NCBI GenBank assembly: GCA_017472145.1
Contig: JAFUQX010000011.1
Location: 1 to 64,000, forward strand
DNA length: 64,000 nt
Origin: Ruminococcus sp.
GTDB lineage: Bacteria > Bacillota > Clostridia > Oscillospirales > Ruminococcaceae
Reading direction: 5' to 3'
Part shown: positions 16,235 to 23,518 of the stretch, in pieces
Layout: each line of letters starts with the position of its first letter
How positions within the stretch are numbered: the first letter of the stretch is position 1
Translations under genes and position numbers: made by a program
Notes under the pieces: model-generated
Told to the model about the DNA's origin: nothing
Seen by the model: only the letters and a program-made list of their open reading frames with translations
The model's database searches: none

Positions 16235-17370
16235 TTGAAATCCTCATAGGTAAACTGTTTTACGATCTCAATTGTGCCGTTGGCCCGATGCAGGGCAATG
16301 TCCGGGAGCGGCAGGCCGTTGAAGGTGTTGGTCTTGACCATGGAATAGATCGCCATGTCGCAGAGGATCAGCTTGTCTCCGGCCTTCAGGGGCTGATCAA
16401 AGGAATAGTCCCCCAGAATGTCTCCGGCCAGGCAGGTATTTCCGCCCAGACGATAGGTGAAGGCCTTCGCTCCGGGGAGTCCGCTGCCGATGATATGCGG
16501 ACGATAGGGCATTTCCAGCACATCCGGCATATGGCACGCAGCCGATGCGTCCAGAATGGCCGCCGGCATACCGTTATCCACAAAATCCAGCACCGTGGTC
16601 ACAAGAAAGCCGGCGTTCAGAGCCACAGCCTCACCCGGCTCCAAGTATACCTGCACTCCATACCGCTCCTGAATGGTACGGATACAGCGGATCAGCCGGG
16701 GAATGTCGTAGTCCTCCCGTGTGATGTGGTGGCCGCCGCCGAAATTCACCCACCTGCATTTTTTCAGGTAGGGGTCGAATTTTTCCATCACATGGGGCAG
16801 TGTGCGCTCCAGCACGTCTGAATTCTGCTCGCACATGGTGTGGAAGTGAATGCCCTCCAGCCCCTCAAACTGCTCCTCGGAGAGATCCTGTGCCCGTGTG
16901 CCCATACGAGAGCCGGGAATGCAGGGATTATAGAGGTCGGTCTCCACCTCCGCATATTCCGGATTGACACGGATTCCACAGGAAATACTTTTTCCGCAGC
17001 TGCGGACGGTCTCCTTGTGCTGCTGCCACTGGGACAGGGTGTTGAACACAATATGGTCGCTGACGGCGCAGATTTCCGGCATATCATCCGGGTGGAAGGC
17101 CGGAGAGAAGATATGTACCTCGCCGCCGAATTCTTCCCGTCCGAGCCTGGCCTCATACAGGCCGCTGGCCGTCGTTCCGGCCAGGTAGTCCCGGAGAATG
17201 GGGTAGGTGCGGAACATGGAAAAGGCCTTCTGGGCCAGCAGAATACGGCATCCGGTTTCCTCCTGTACATATCTGAGGATCTCGCCATTCCGCCGGAGCA
17301 GACGCTCATCTGTCAGAAAGCAGGGTGTTTTCAGGCCGGAAATATCAATATCAAAGTGATCACGAATCAT
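16219..17370 (-). CDS. nspC: Carboxynorspermidine/carboxyspermidine decarboxylase
   Basis: A 383-aa PLP enzyme of the alanine-racemase-fold decarboxylases. LLAQKAFSMF holds the Schiff-base Lys, NFGGGHHIT and EPGEAVAL the phosphate-binding segments, and CDMAIYSMVKTNTFNG the C-terminal active-site stretch, all characteristic of NspC. It makes spermidine or norspermidine from the carboxylated precursor. The partner dehydrogenase is not in this window. The ATG at 17370 follows AAGGAGG; an upstream in-frame extension lacks such a signal. Confidence 0.92.
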   Translation of the reverse strand: MIRDHFDIDISGLKTPCFLTDERLLRRNGEILRYVQEETGCRILLAQKAFSMFRTYPILRDYLAGTTASGLYEARLGREEFGGEVHIFSPAFHPDDMPEICAVSDHIVFNTLSQWQQHKETVRSCGKSISCGIRVNPEYAEVETDLYNPCIPGSRMGTRAQDLSEEQFEGLEGIHFHTMCEQNSDVLERTLPHVMEKFDPYLKKCRWVNFGGGHHITREDYDIPRLIRCIRTIQERYGVQVYLEPGEAVALNAGFLVTTVLDFVDNGMPAAILDASAACHMPDVLEMPYRPHIIGSGLPGAKAFTYRLGGNTCLAGDILGDYSFDQPLKAGDKLILCDMAIYSMVKTNTFNGLPLPDIALHRANGTIEIVKQFTYEDFKCRLS

Positions 17371-17381
17371 GAATGACCTCC

Positions 17382-18185
17382 TTACGGCTGAAGCAGAATG
17401 AAAAAGCTCCACAGCCCGTGCTCGGCGTTATAGGACGCACCGATGCCGATCTGTGTATAGGGGATCTCCTCCAGCAAATCATGCTTGCCGCTTTCATCAT
17501 TATAATTGCGGCATTGTGTAAGTGCGTCCTGTGCGTTTATGGTATTGAGCAGGCTGGTGAAGCTGACCTCCTGTGCATCCGGAATCATACTCTGAATCAG
17601 CCGTTCCATGTTGTCCTGATAGTCCAGGCCGGACACACTGTATTCAGCGGCAACGCTTTCCGCCGCCGCCGCCGTATTCGCTTCCCATACAAGCTCCGGA
17701 AGGCCTTCTTCCGAGCGGTTGTGATTGATAAGCTGATACAGGCGCATGCGTTCCACATTGACCCAGACCTCCTCTGCACGGTCACGGACGATGGGATTCT
17801 GCACCCCATGGAGCTGCCGGAGAGCGGTTACAGTCTGATTATAGCCGCAGCTCTGATTGTTATAGCGCTGCTCGATATCGTTCACTGCATCGAGCAGGCG
17901 GAGCTGATACTTTTCGTCACCAGCCTCCTCCGGGGAGGCCTCGCACAGGACGGCGATGGAATAGCTGCTGCCGGCCTTGTCCAGCTCCCGCTGAAAGGTG
18001 GATCTGGGCATAAAGAGAAGCAGTCCGGCTGCGATCAGCGCAAGAACCAGTGCGCAGATTCCCAGAGTGAAAAAAATCTTGCGGCGCTCGTGCTTGTTTT
18101 CTGTTTTTTGCTTGTCCTTTTTGAGACAATAAGGGCACTCTATTGTATCCGGCGGGAGTTCCCGTCCGCAGTTGATACAGCGCAT
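17382..18185 (-). CDS. Zinc-ribbon membrane protein with CAP-like extracellular domain
   Basis: A 267-aa protein: N-terminal zinc ribbon [20 protein letters not shown], a basic linker, one membrane helix (about residues 38-60, [20 protein letters not shown]), then an extracellular region whose second half fits the CAP/SCP fold ([16 protein letters not shown], then [10 protein letters not shown] and a final FFILLQP). CAP domains in Firmicutes are secreted or cell-surface proteins of mostly unknown function. GAAAGG lies upstream of the ATG at 18185. It is 11 nt upstream of nspC on the same strand. Confidence 0.72.
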   Translation of the reverse strand: MRCINCGRELPPDTIECPYCLKKDKQKTENKHERRKIFFTLGICALVLALIAAGLLLFMPRSTFQRELDKAGSSYSIAVLCEASPEEAGDEKYQLRLLDAVNDIEQRYNNQSCGYNQTVTALRQLHGVQNPIVRDRAEEVWVNVERMRLYQLINHNRSEEGLPELVWEANTAAAAESVAAEYSVSGLDYQDNMERLIQSMIPDAQEVSFTSLLNTINAQDALTQCRNYNDESGKHDLLEEIPYTQIGIGASYNAEHGLWSFFILLQP

Positions 18186-18255
18186 GAGATCAAACCTTTC
18201 TGAAATTGGAATGAGAATATGAAAAAAAGCCTCATACTGATGTATGAGGCAAATT

Positions 18256-18330
18256 TGGTTGGGGTGGAAGGATTTGAACCCTCGAATAACGGAGTCAGAG
18301 TCCGCTGCCTTACCGCTTGGCGACACCCCA
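18256..18330 (-). tRNA. tRNA-Gln(CTG), copy 1
   Basis: Acceptor TGGGGTG/CACCCCA, anticodon stem GCGGA/TCCGT with loop CTCTGAC giving CTG (Gln), T-arm with GTTCAAATC, and CCA encoded. It is identical to the copy at 21188-21262. Confidence 0.96.
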
Positions 18331-18368
18331 GTATTTACTTTTTGCTGCCCTTCTCAGTCAGCTTTTAT

Positions 18369-18397
18369 ATTATAGCATAATCAGTCGAATTTGTCAA
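18369..18397 (-). promoter_or_regulatory. Promoter of tRNA-Gln copy 1
   Basis: On the minus strand TTGACA (18392-18397), 17 bp, TATAAT (18369-18374). Confidence 0.85.
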
Positions 18398-18515
18398 GGG
18401 CTTTTATAAAAAAAATTTCTGAGCGGGAAAGCGGTGATATAGCTGTCTTTCCAGGGTTAGGGAGATGTAAAAAAGTGTGCAAAACGCCGAAAAACGGAAA
18501 ATCATTTTTTATGGG

Positions 18516-18543
18516 TTGACTTCTCAAATGAAAGTGCTATAAT
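18516..18543 (+). promoter_or_regulatory. Promoter of the transporter gene with structured leader
   Basis: TTGACT (18516-18521), 16 bp, TATAAT (18538-18543). The transcript has an unusually long leader of about 115 nt. Confidence 0.8.
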
Positions 18544-18552
18544 ATAGAAGGT

Positions 18553-18657
18553 CTGTAAGATTTCGGGGGATTGCTGTCGAATTTCCGAAGAAAATCATCT
18601 TACAGCGTCACCGGGCTGAATCGTCCGTGAAAATTACTCTTAGGGAATTGAAGGGAG
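18553..18657 (+). promoter_or_regulatory. Structured 5' leader, candidate riboswitch
   Basis: Hairpin 1 has outer arms CTGTAAGAT (18553-18561)/ATCTTACAG (18597-18605) and inner arms TTCGG (18562-18566)/CCGAA (18585-18589), leaving a large asymmetric inner loop. Hairpin 2 is TCACCGG (18608-18614)/CCGTGA (18625-18630). Then CTCTT (18637-18641) can pair with AAGGG of the ribosome-binding site (18651-18655). An aptamer-like fold followed by a start-site-masking hairpin suggests control of translation. I could not assign it to a known class. Confidence 0.55.
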
Positions 18658-18664
18658 AATCATC

Positions 18665-20014
18665 ATGGCAGCACCAATTGTAGCAACAATTATATTTGTT
18701 GTAATGTTCATTCTGGTTATCACAGAAAAAATCGAAAAGCACTATGTCACCCTGGGCTGCGGCCTGCTGACGCTGATTTTTGTATTCGGCGTATGTCTCA
18801 GGGACTTCGGTGCGATCTGGGACACCATCAACCTGGAGGCCATTGTCACACCGGGCTTCTGGCATGCAGCCAGCGGCGAATCGGAATCCGGCGGTATCGA
18901 CTGGTCTACCATCCTGTTCCTGGCTGGTATGATGGTCATGGTAGAGGGCATGGCCAGAGTCGGCTTCTTCCGCTGGCTGTGTATGCGTATCGCAAAGCTG
19001 GTGCGTTATAAGACAGTACCTATTTTCTTTGCGTTCATGTGTATGTCCTTTGTGCTGGCAATGTTTATCGATAGTATTACCGTTATTCTGTTCCTGGCTT
19101 CTATTACCATTGAGCTGGCCCGTCTGCTGAAGTTCAAGCCCGTTCCTATGATTCTGGCGGAGATCTTCTGTGCAAACCTTGGCGGCTCTGCAACCATGTG
19201 TGGCGACCCGCCCAACATCATCATTGGTACACAGCTGGGCTATACATTTACCGACTTTATCACAAATACAGGCGTAATTGCGATGATCTCCTTTGTATTT
19301 GTCATGGGTTATTTCTATCTGGTTATGCGCAAGGATCTGGCAGGCAGCGCAAGTGAAAGCGACTTTGCAGCGCTTCCTTCTCCGGAGAGTGCCATCACTG
19401 ATAAGCCGGGCTTTATCATCAATACGATCATCTTCCTGGCCGCTGTGGTTCTGCTGGTGACCCATGCAAGCACCCATCTGACGGTGGCCTTCATCGGTGT
19501 GGCGATTGCGATCGTGTCGCTGCTCACCTCCGGCAAGCATATGCTGGAAATTCTCAAGAAGGTAGACTACAAGACGCTGCTGTTCTTCACAGGTCTGTTT
19601 GTAGTGGTAAGCGGTCTGGAGCAGACTGGCGTTCTGGAGATAATTGCCAAGTTCATTCAGGATATCAGCGGCGGCAATATTTATCTGATGGTAGGCATCA
19701 TCATCTGGATTTCCGCAGTTGCAAGCGCATTTATTGATAACATTCCCTTTGCTGCAACCATGGTTCCGGTTGTCAAGGCGCTGGCTGCAGCATCCGGCAT
19801 GAATATTGACGTTCTGGCATGGTCTCTGGCAATGGGTACAGATGTAGGCGGCAGTGCAACTCCTATCGGAGCTTCTGCAAACGTTGTAGGTACATCTGCT
19901 GCGGCCAAGGCTGGTCATCCCATCGGATGGGGTACATACTGCAAGAAGATGGTTCCGGCTACATTGATTGTACTGGTGATCACTACCATCTATATTTGTG
20001 CAGTTTACTTATAA
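18665..20014 (+). CDS. SLC13/ArsB-NhaD superfamily ion transporter
   Basis: A 449-aa protein with about 11-12 membrane helices. FCANLGGSATMCGDPPNIIIG and GTDVGGSATPIGASANVVG are the paired GGxATxxGxPxN repeats of the ion-transporter superfamily (NhaD Na+/H+ antiporters, ArsB, CitM, DASS anion carriers). The family alone does not tell cation from anion substrate. GAAGGGAG precedes the ATG. The structured leader upstream hints at control by a small molecule or ion. A kinase-like gene follows 21 nt later. Confidence 0.85.
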   Translation: MAAPIVATIIFVVMFILVITEKIEKHYVTLGCGLLTLIFVFGVCLRDFGAIWDTINLEAIVTPGFWHAASGESESGGIDWSTILFLAGMMVMVEGMARVGFFRWLCMRIAKLVRYKTVPIFFAFMCMSFVLAMFIDSITVILFLASITIELARLLKFKPVPMILAEIFCANLGGSATMCGDPPNIIIGTQLGYTFTDFITNTGVIAMISFVFVMGYFYLVMRKDLAGSASESDFAALPSPESAITDKPGFIINTIIFLAAVVLLVTHASTHLTVAFIGVAIAIVSLLTSGKHMLEILKKVDYKTLLFFTGLFVVVSGLEQTGVLEIIAKFIQDISGGNIYLMVGIIIWISAVASAFIDNIPFAATMVPVVKALAAASGMNIDVLAWSLAMGTDVGGSATPIGASANVVGTSAAAKAGHPIGWGTYCKKMVPATLIVLVITTIYICAVYL

Positions 20015-20035
20015 TATCAACAGGAGGTCACATAG

Positions 20036-20632
20036 ATGAGCGAACAGATGATTATCGCTATTGGCCGTGAATACGGCAGCGGCGGTCACGAAATCGGAAA
20101 GCAGCTGGCAGAGCGGCTGGGCGTTTCCTTTTATGACAGAAACATGCTGGATGAAATTGCAGAAGAAATGAATGTGGATGTAGAGAATCTCCACAAGTAT
20201 GACGAGCGTCCGAGACTCCCGATCATCTCCAGAACGGTACGCGGTTACTCCAACTCTCCGGAGGAGATCATTGCTGAATTCCAGTTTGATTACATCAGGA
20301 AGAAGGCCGAGAGCGGCGAGTCCTTTGTTGTGGTAGGCCGCTGTGCAGAGCATGTGCTCCGTGAATATAAGGGTCTGATTGCTGTCTTTATCCTTGGTGA
20401 TGAGGCCGAGAAGAACAAGCGTATTCAAACGGTGAGAGGGGTTTCTGAGTCTGATGCGGCCAGCATCATGAAGCGTCATGACAAGACCAGAAAGTATTAT
20501 CACAACCGTCATTGTGATACCAAGTGGGGCGATTCCAGAGGATATGATATCACCATCAACTCCAGCAAGCTGGGTCTGGAAAAGACCGTGAATCTGCTGG
20601 TCGATTATATCAAGATCCGTACTGGCCAGTAA
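20036..20632 (+). CDS. Cytidylate-kinase-like family protein
   Basis: A 198-aa P-loop protein: GREYGSGGHEIGKQLAERLG is the nucleotide-binding segment typical of the 'cytidylate kinase-like' family found in gut Clostridia, VVVGRCAEHVL resembles the Walker-B/NMP region, and KTRKYYHNRHC is the LID-like basic stretch. It lacks the full CMP-binding insert of Cmk, so the substrate is uncertain. ACAGGAGG precedes the ATG. It is translationally near the transporter and shares its transcript. Confidence 0.75.
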   Translation: MSEQMIIAIGREYGSGGHEIGKQLAERLGVSFYDRNMLDEIAEEMNVDVENLHKYDERPRLPIISRTVRGYSNSPEEIIAEFQFDYIRKKAESGESFVVVGRCAEHVLREYKGLIAVFILGDEAEKNKRIQTVRGVSESDAASIMKRHDKTRKYYHNRHCDTKWGDSRGYDITINSSKLGLEKTVNLLVDYIKIRTGQ

Positions 20633-20650
20633 AAGTAAATAAAAAGAATG

Positions 20651-20691
20651 AAGGGCTTCTGCACGCGGGTGAATTGCAGAAGCCCTTTTTG
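20651..20691 (+). terminator. Terminator of the transporter-kinase operon
   Basis: AAGGGCTTCTGCA (20651-20663) and TGCAGAAGCCCTT pair perfectly and end in TTTTTG. Confidence 0.88.
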
Positions 20692-20698
20692 TACGTTT

Positions 20699-21112
20699 CT
20701 ATATACTGTCAATGCTTTTCATTATGGCTGCATCCATCAGCTTTCCATCCCCATCAAAGGCATAAAAAACGTTTACATCTACTGCAAGAGGGTTTCTGTA
20801 CTCACCCAGATAGACCCGGATGGATTGCTCTCCTATTTCTGCGCCGACACCCGCTTCATACGGTCTGCCGTCAAAATAATGATACCCTGCTGTATGGTTT
20901 ACATATATTATCTCCCACTCATCCTGGCTTTCAAGATATTGAATGACCTCATCTATATCCGTGCCCACGGGAGTCTGTCTGAGCAGTTGCTGCCGCAGCA
21001 TTTTCTCAGGCCAGCGAAGCGGATTCAGCATCAGAATTATACTTGAGATCAAAACAACGGACAATACCGCCATCAAGCTGTACTTTACTGTTTTTTGAGT
21101 TCTGGATTTCAT
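20699..21112 (-). CDS. Membrane-anchored hypothetical protein
   Basis: A 137-aa protein with a basic start, one membrane helix (about residues 11-30, YSLMAVLSVVLISSIILML) and an extracellular part of about 105 residues. The segments VGTDIDEVIQYLESQDEW and RVYLGEY resemble the small secreted proteins often encoded in Clostridia without known role. GAGG lies 7 nt before the ATG. It runs toward the transporter operon and shares the terminator region at 20651-20691 in reverse. Confidence 0.7.
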   Translation of the reverse strand: MKSRTQKTVKYSLMAVLSVVLISSIILMLNPLRWPEKMLRQQLLRQTPVGTDIDEVIQYLESQDEWEIIYVNHTAGYHYFDGRPYEAGVGAEIGEQSIRVYLGEYRNPLAVDVNVFYAFDGDGKLMDAAIMKSIDSI

Positions 21113-21187
21113 TGGCTTACCTCATTATACATGCTTTATAATAGACGATTAAAAAATAAACCCCTGTACAAAGTACAGGGGCATTTC

Positions 21188-21262
21188 TGGTTGGGGTGGA
21201 AGGATTTGAACCCTCGAATAACGGAGTCAGAGTCCGCTGCCTTACCGCTTGGCGACACCCCA
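21188..21262 (-). tRNA. tRNA-Gln(CTG), copy 2
   Basis: Identical to tRNA-Gln at 18256-18330, CCA encoded, with its own promoter. It lies just upstream of the hypothetical membrane protein gene on the same strand. Confidence 0.96.
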
Positions 21263-21301
21263 GAATCTTCTGTTGTATGTAGTATGTCACACAACTTTTA
21301 T

Positions 21302-21330
21302 ATTATACCATACTCTATTGGTTTTGTCAA
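21302..21330 (-). promoter_or_regulatory. Promoter of tRNA-Gln copy 2
   Basis: On the minus strand TTGACA (21325-21330), 17 bp, TATAAT (21302-21307). Confidence 0.88.
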
Positions 21331-21375
21331 GGGTTTTATCAAATTTATTTGATAAAAATTTCCGCCGGAAAGCCC

Positions 21376-21404
21376 TTGACAAATGTCGTAAGGTGTAGTA
21401 TAAT
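21376..21404 (+). promoter_or_regulatory. Promoter of tRNA-Ala
   Basis: TTGACA (21376-21381), 17 bp, TATAAT (21399-21404), back to back with the tRNA-Gln promoter. Confidence 0.88.
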
Positions 21405-21421
21405 AAGAAAGTAATATATCT

Positions 21422-21497
21422 GGGGCATTAGCGCAGCTGGGAGCGCGCTACACTGGCAGTGTAGAGGTCACGGGTTCGATCCCCGTATGCTCCACCA
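21422..21497 (+). tRNA. tRNA-Ala(GGC)
   Basis: Acceptor GGGGCAT/ATGCTCC, anticodon arm CTACA-CTGGCAG-TGTAG giving GGC (Ala, codon GCC), T-arm with GTTCGATCC, CCA encoded. Confidence 0.97.
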
Positions 21498-21499
21498 GA

Positions 21500-21526
21500 A
21501 GCTCTCATCGATGGATGGGAGCTTTT
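21500..21526 (+). terminator. Terminator of tRNA-Ala
   Basis: AGCTCTCATC and GATGGGAGCT pair (one wobble) and are followed by TTTTG. Confidence 0.8.
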
Positions 21527-21550
21527 GTATTTTTGTGATTTGTTATTCTT

Positions 21551-21583
21551 AAAAAGGCCTGTCGATCCGGACAAGCCTTTTTC
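21551..21583. terminator. Second hairpin after tRNA-Ala
   Basis: AAAAAGGCCTGTC and GACAAGCCTTTTT pair with one mismatch around GATCCG; A- and T-runs on both sides suggest a back-up bidirectional terminator. Confidence 0.65.
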
Positions 21584-21644
21584 TGCACCCATCGGGCCGG
21601 GACTGCATAGGATACCATAAACGATGAAAGGCGAGTGGTATGCT

Positions 21645-22157
21645 ATGAAATTCCGAAACAGAAAAAATAAAAGCCATCTCTCTGCGTTTACAGCTCTGCT
21701 CAGTCAGCAGCCTCATGCGGCGGCCAATATAAAAGGCCATGAGGCCTGTCCTGAAATCAGCGGCTGTGTCCGGTTCTGGCAGACCAGCTGCGGCGTACTT
21801 GTGGCCGCTGAGGTATGCGGTCTTCCGGCGCATGAGAAAAAATGTTGTGCGCCTGTATTTGCCATGCACATCCACAGCGGAGGATCTTGCGGCGGAAACA
21901 GTCATGATTCATTTTCCGGATCCATGGGGCATTATAACCCGGAGGACTGCAAGCATCCTTTCCATGCAGGCGACCTCCTGCCGATTATGGGAAACGATGG
22001 CTATGGGCTGAGTATCTTCCTCACAGACCGCTTTTCGTGTAAGGAGATCATCGGGAAAACGGTTATCATTCATGGAGGACGGGACGATTTCACCTCCCAG
22101 CCCTCGGGCGATTCCGGAGAGAAAATTGCCTGCGGCGAAATTGAGCGGGTTTGTTGA
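21645..22157 (+). CDS. Cu/Zn superoxide dismutase family protein
   Basis: A 170-aa protein whose core matches the Cu/Zn-SOD fold: the metal-binding AMHIHSGGSCGG (two His, as in GxHxH), GSMGHYNPED, CKHPFHAGDL (His and the zinc-type Asp) and VIIHGGRDDF. There is no signal peptide, so it would act in the cytoplasm, unlike most bacterial Cu/Zn SODs. It is unusually rich in Cys. I chose the ATG at 21645 with AAAGGCGAG 8 nt upstream; the ATG at 21624 lacks a clear ribosome-binding site. Activity is inferred from motif order; some Firmicutes homologues lack full metal sites. Confidence 0.78.
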   Translation: MKFRNRKNKSHLSAFTALLSQQPHAAANIKGHEACPEISGCVRFWQTSCGVLVAAEVCGLPAHEKKCCAPVFAMHIHSGGSCGGNSHDSFSGSMGHYNPEDCKHPFHAGDLLPIMGNDGYGLSIFLTDRFSCKEIIGKTVIIHGGRDDFTSQPSGDSGEKIACGEIERVC

Positions 22158-22172
22158 CGATTCTGGCTCTCA

Positions 22173-22204
22173 CCTCCCTGTGCCTGCGTGCAGGGAGGGC
22201 TTTG
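22173..22204 (+). terminator. Terminator of the SOD-like gene
   Basis: CCTCCCTG and CAGGGAGG form an 8-bp stem followed by GCTTTG; the T-run is weak. Confidence 0.6.
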
Positions 22205-22264
22205 CTTGACTGGTCTACTTGAATTACAGATGAAAAGCAGCCTTATAAAAGGAGATGATCTTAC

Positions 22265-22879
22265 ATGAAGGAATATGCGATGATGAGCCGGGAAGAAAAG
22301 TGGACATGCCTTGAACAGGAGATCCTGACTCCGGAGCAGATACATGGAATGGCAAGGGATGCGGATGAGGACATGCGGCTCTTTCTGGCCGAAGCGCTTT
22401 GTAATGTGCATACATCTGCGTCCGAACAGGGACTTCTCCATCTGATGGACGATCCGGTTATGCAGATTCGTGCTGCGGCGTGCGATTCTGCTTGCTGGTG
22501 CAGCACGGAGACGGTACTTGAAAAGCTGTTGGAAAAGTCCTTGCGTGACGCCTGGCTGGTAAGAGGATATGCGGTTTTGTCGGCCGCTGATGTCCTGCTG
22601 AATATGGATATGGTACAGCAGCAAAAAGGCCTTGTACAGCTTCAGAGGATAGATTCCCGTGAAAAAAGTGTCTGGGTAAAGCTCTGCTGTGCACAGGCTC
22701 TGTATCGTCTGGGCGATGAAAAGACCTTGTACAGGCTGATTTCCGGTCTGAGTCTTCGCCGATACAATTACCGCTGCTGTGCGGTCAATTTGCTCATGGA
22801 TATAGCCAGTGAAAGCAATCGGAGGGTGATCCAGGCGCCTTTGAGAAGCAGCTGGAAGCTGAAGCTTGTAAAATGCTGA
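22265..22879 (+). CDS. HEAT-repeat protein, probable frameshift near its end
   Basis: A 204-aa all-helical protein with HEAT-like repeats (MRLFLAEALCNVH, MQIRAAACDSACW, WVKLCCAQALYRLGDEKTL), likely a protein-binding scaffold; no enzyme motif is seen. AAAGGAG precedes the ATG at 22265. The last 17 residues (from about SNRRVIQAP) look unlike the rest, while the next frame from about 22817 to the stop at 22927-22929 encodes a good helical continuation (FEKQLEAEACKMLKKKLDM...). A one-base shift near 22815-22830, natural or from sequencing, is likely. Confidence 0.65.
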   Translation: MKEYAMMSREEKWTCLEQEILTPEQIHGMARDADEDMRLFLAEALCNVHTSASEQGLLHLMDDPVMQIRAAACDSACWCSTETVLEKLLEKSLRDAWLVRGYAVLSAADVLLNMDMVQQQKGLVQLQRIDSREKSVWVKLCCAQALYRLGDEKTLYRLISGLSLRRYNYRCCAVNLLMDIASESNRRVIQAPLRSSWKLKLVKC

Positions 22880-22953
22880 AAAAGAAGCTGGATATGTGTA
22901 TAAATCAGCTGAGAAACGGAATTGTATAGATAAAATATGAAACTGTGCTAATC

Positions 22954-22986
22954 CCTATTGACAGGATAGGAATTCAGGTGTATAAT
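22954..22986 (+). promoter_or_regulatory. rrf2 promoter with candidate Rrf2 operator
   Basis: TTGACA (22958-22963), 17 bp, TATAAT (22981-22986). The dyad CCTAT-N7-ATAGG (22954-22970) covers the -35 box, and is followed by AATT. A very similar site lies before nifS, pointing to autorepression and co-control. Confidence 0.72.
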
Positions 22987-23018
22987 AGGCAAAGAGAAGA
23001 AAGAGGGAGGTGACCCTT

Positions 23019-23435
23019 ATGATGATTTCCACCAAGGGAACGTATGCACTGCGGGTTATGATCGATCTGGCCCAGCATGCGAATGAGGGGTATATCTCGC
23101 TGAAATCCATTGCAGAACGGCAGAAGATTTCCATGAAATATCTGGAAACCATCGTATCGCTGCTGAACAAGGGCGGTCTGGTGCTGAGTCTGCGCGGGAA
23201 GGACGGCGGATATATGCTGAAGCGTCCGGCGGAGGAATACTGCATCGGGGAAATCCTGCGTCTCACAGAGGGCGGTCTTACCCCCGTATCCTGTCACGGC
23301 TTTTCCGAGGGGGAACGGGAATGTGAAAATGTGGATCGCTGCCTTACATTCCCCATGTGGCAGAAGCTGGATACGCTGATCAATGAGTATCTGGACAAGG
23401 TCTCTCTCAGGGATCTGCTGGACGGCAATGTCTGA
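23019..23435 (+). CDS. Rrf2-family (IscR-like) transcriptional regulator
   Basis: A 138-aa winged-helix regulator. The N-terminal HTH covers GYISLKSIAERQKISMKYLETIV and the wing LSLRGKDGGYMLKRP. The cluster-binding loop has three Cys (CHGF...ECENVDRC) with spacing like iron-sulfur-sensing Rrf2 proteins such as IscR and CymR-like relatives. It probably senses Fe-S status and represses nifS-nifU; the two CCTAT-N7-ATRGG dyads at its own promoter and before nifS support this. GGGAGG precedes the ATG at 23019. Confidence 0.9.
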   Translation: MMISTKGTYALRVMIDLAQHANEGYISLKSIAERQKISMKYLETIVSLLNKGGLVLSLRGKDGGYMLKRPAEEYCIGEILRLTEGGLTPVSCHGFSEGERECENVDRCLTFPMWQKLDTLINEYLDKVSLRDLLDGNV

Positions 23436-23472
23436 GGAAAGGATTTCCTGCTGCATCTGCCTATTTTTTTAT

Positions 23473-23497
23473 TATAATATCCTATAGAATATATGGG
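23473..23497 (+). promoter_or_regulatory. nifS -10 region with second Rrf2-type operator
   Basis: TATAAT (23473-23478) followed by CCTAT-N7-ATGGG-AATT (23481-23501), matching the site at the rrf2 promoter. The -35 box is weak, as is common for regulated promoters. A repressor here would block transcription start. Confidence 0.62.
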
Positions 23498-23518
23498 AAT
23501 TAGAAAGGAAGAATCAAT

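Noticed and set aside
18256..21262. tRNA-Gln copies as attachment sites of an integrated island
   Set aside because: Both copies are full tRNAs with full promoters and no integrase lies between; simple gene duplication is enough.
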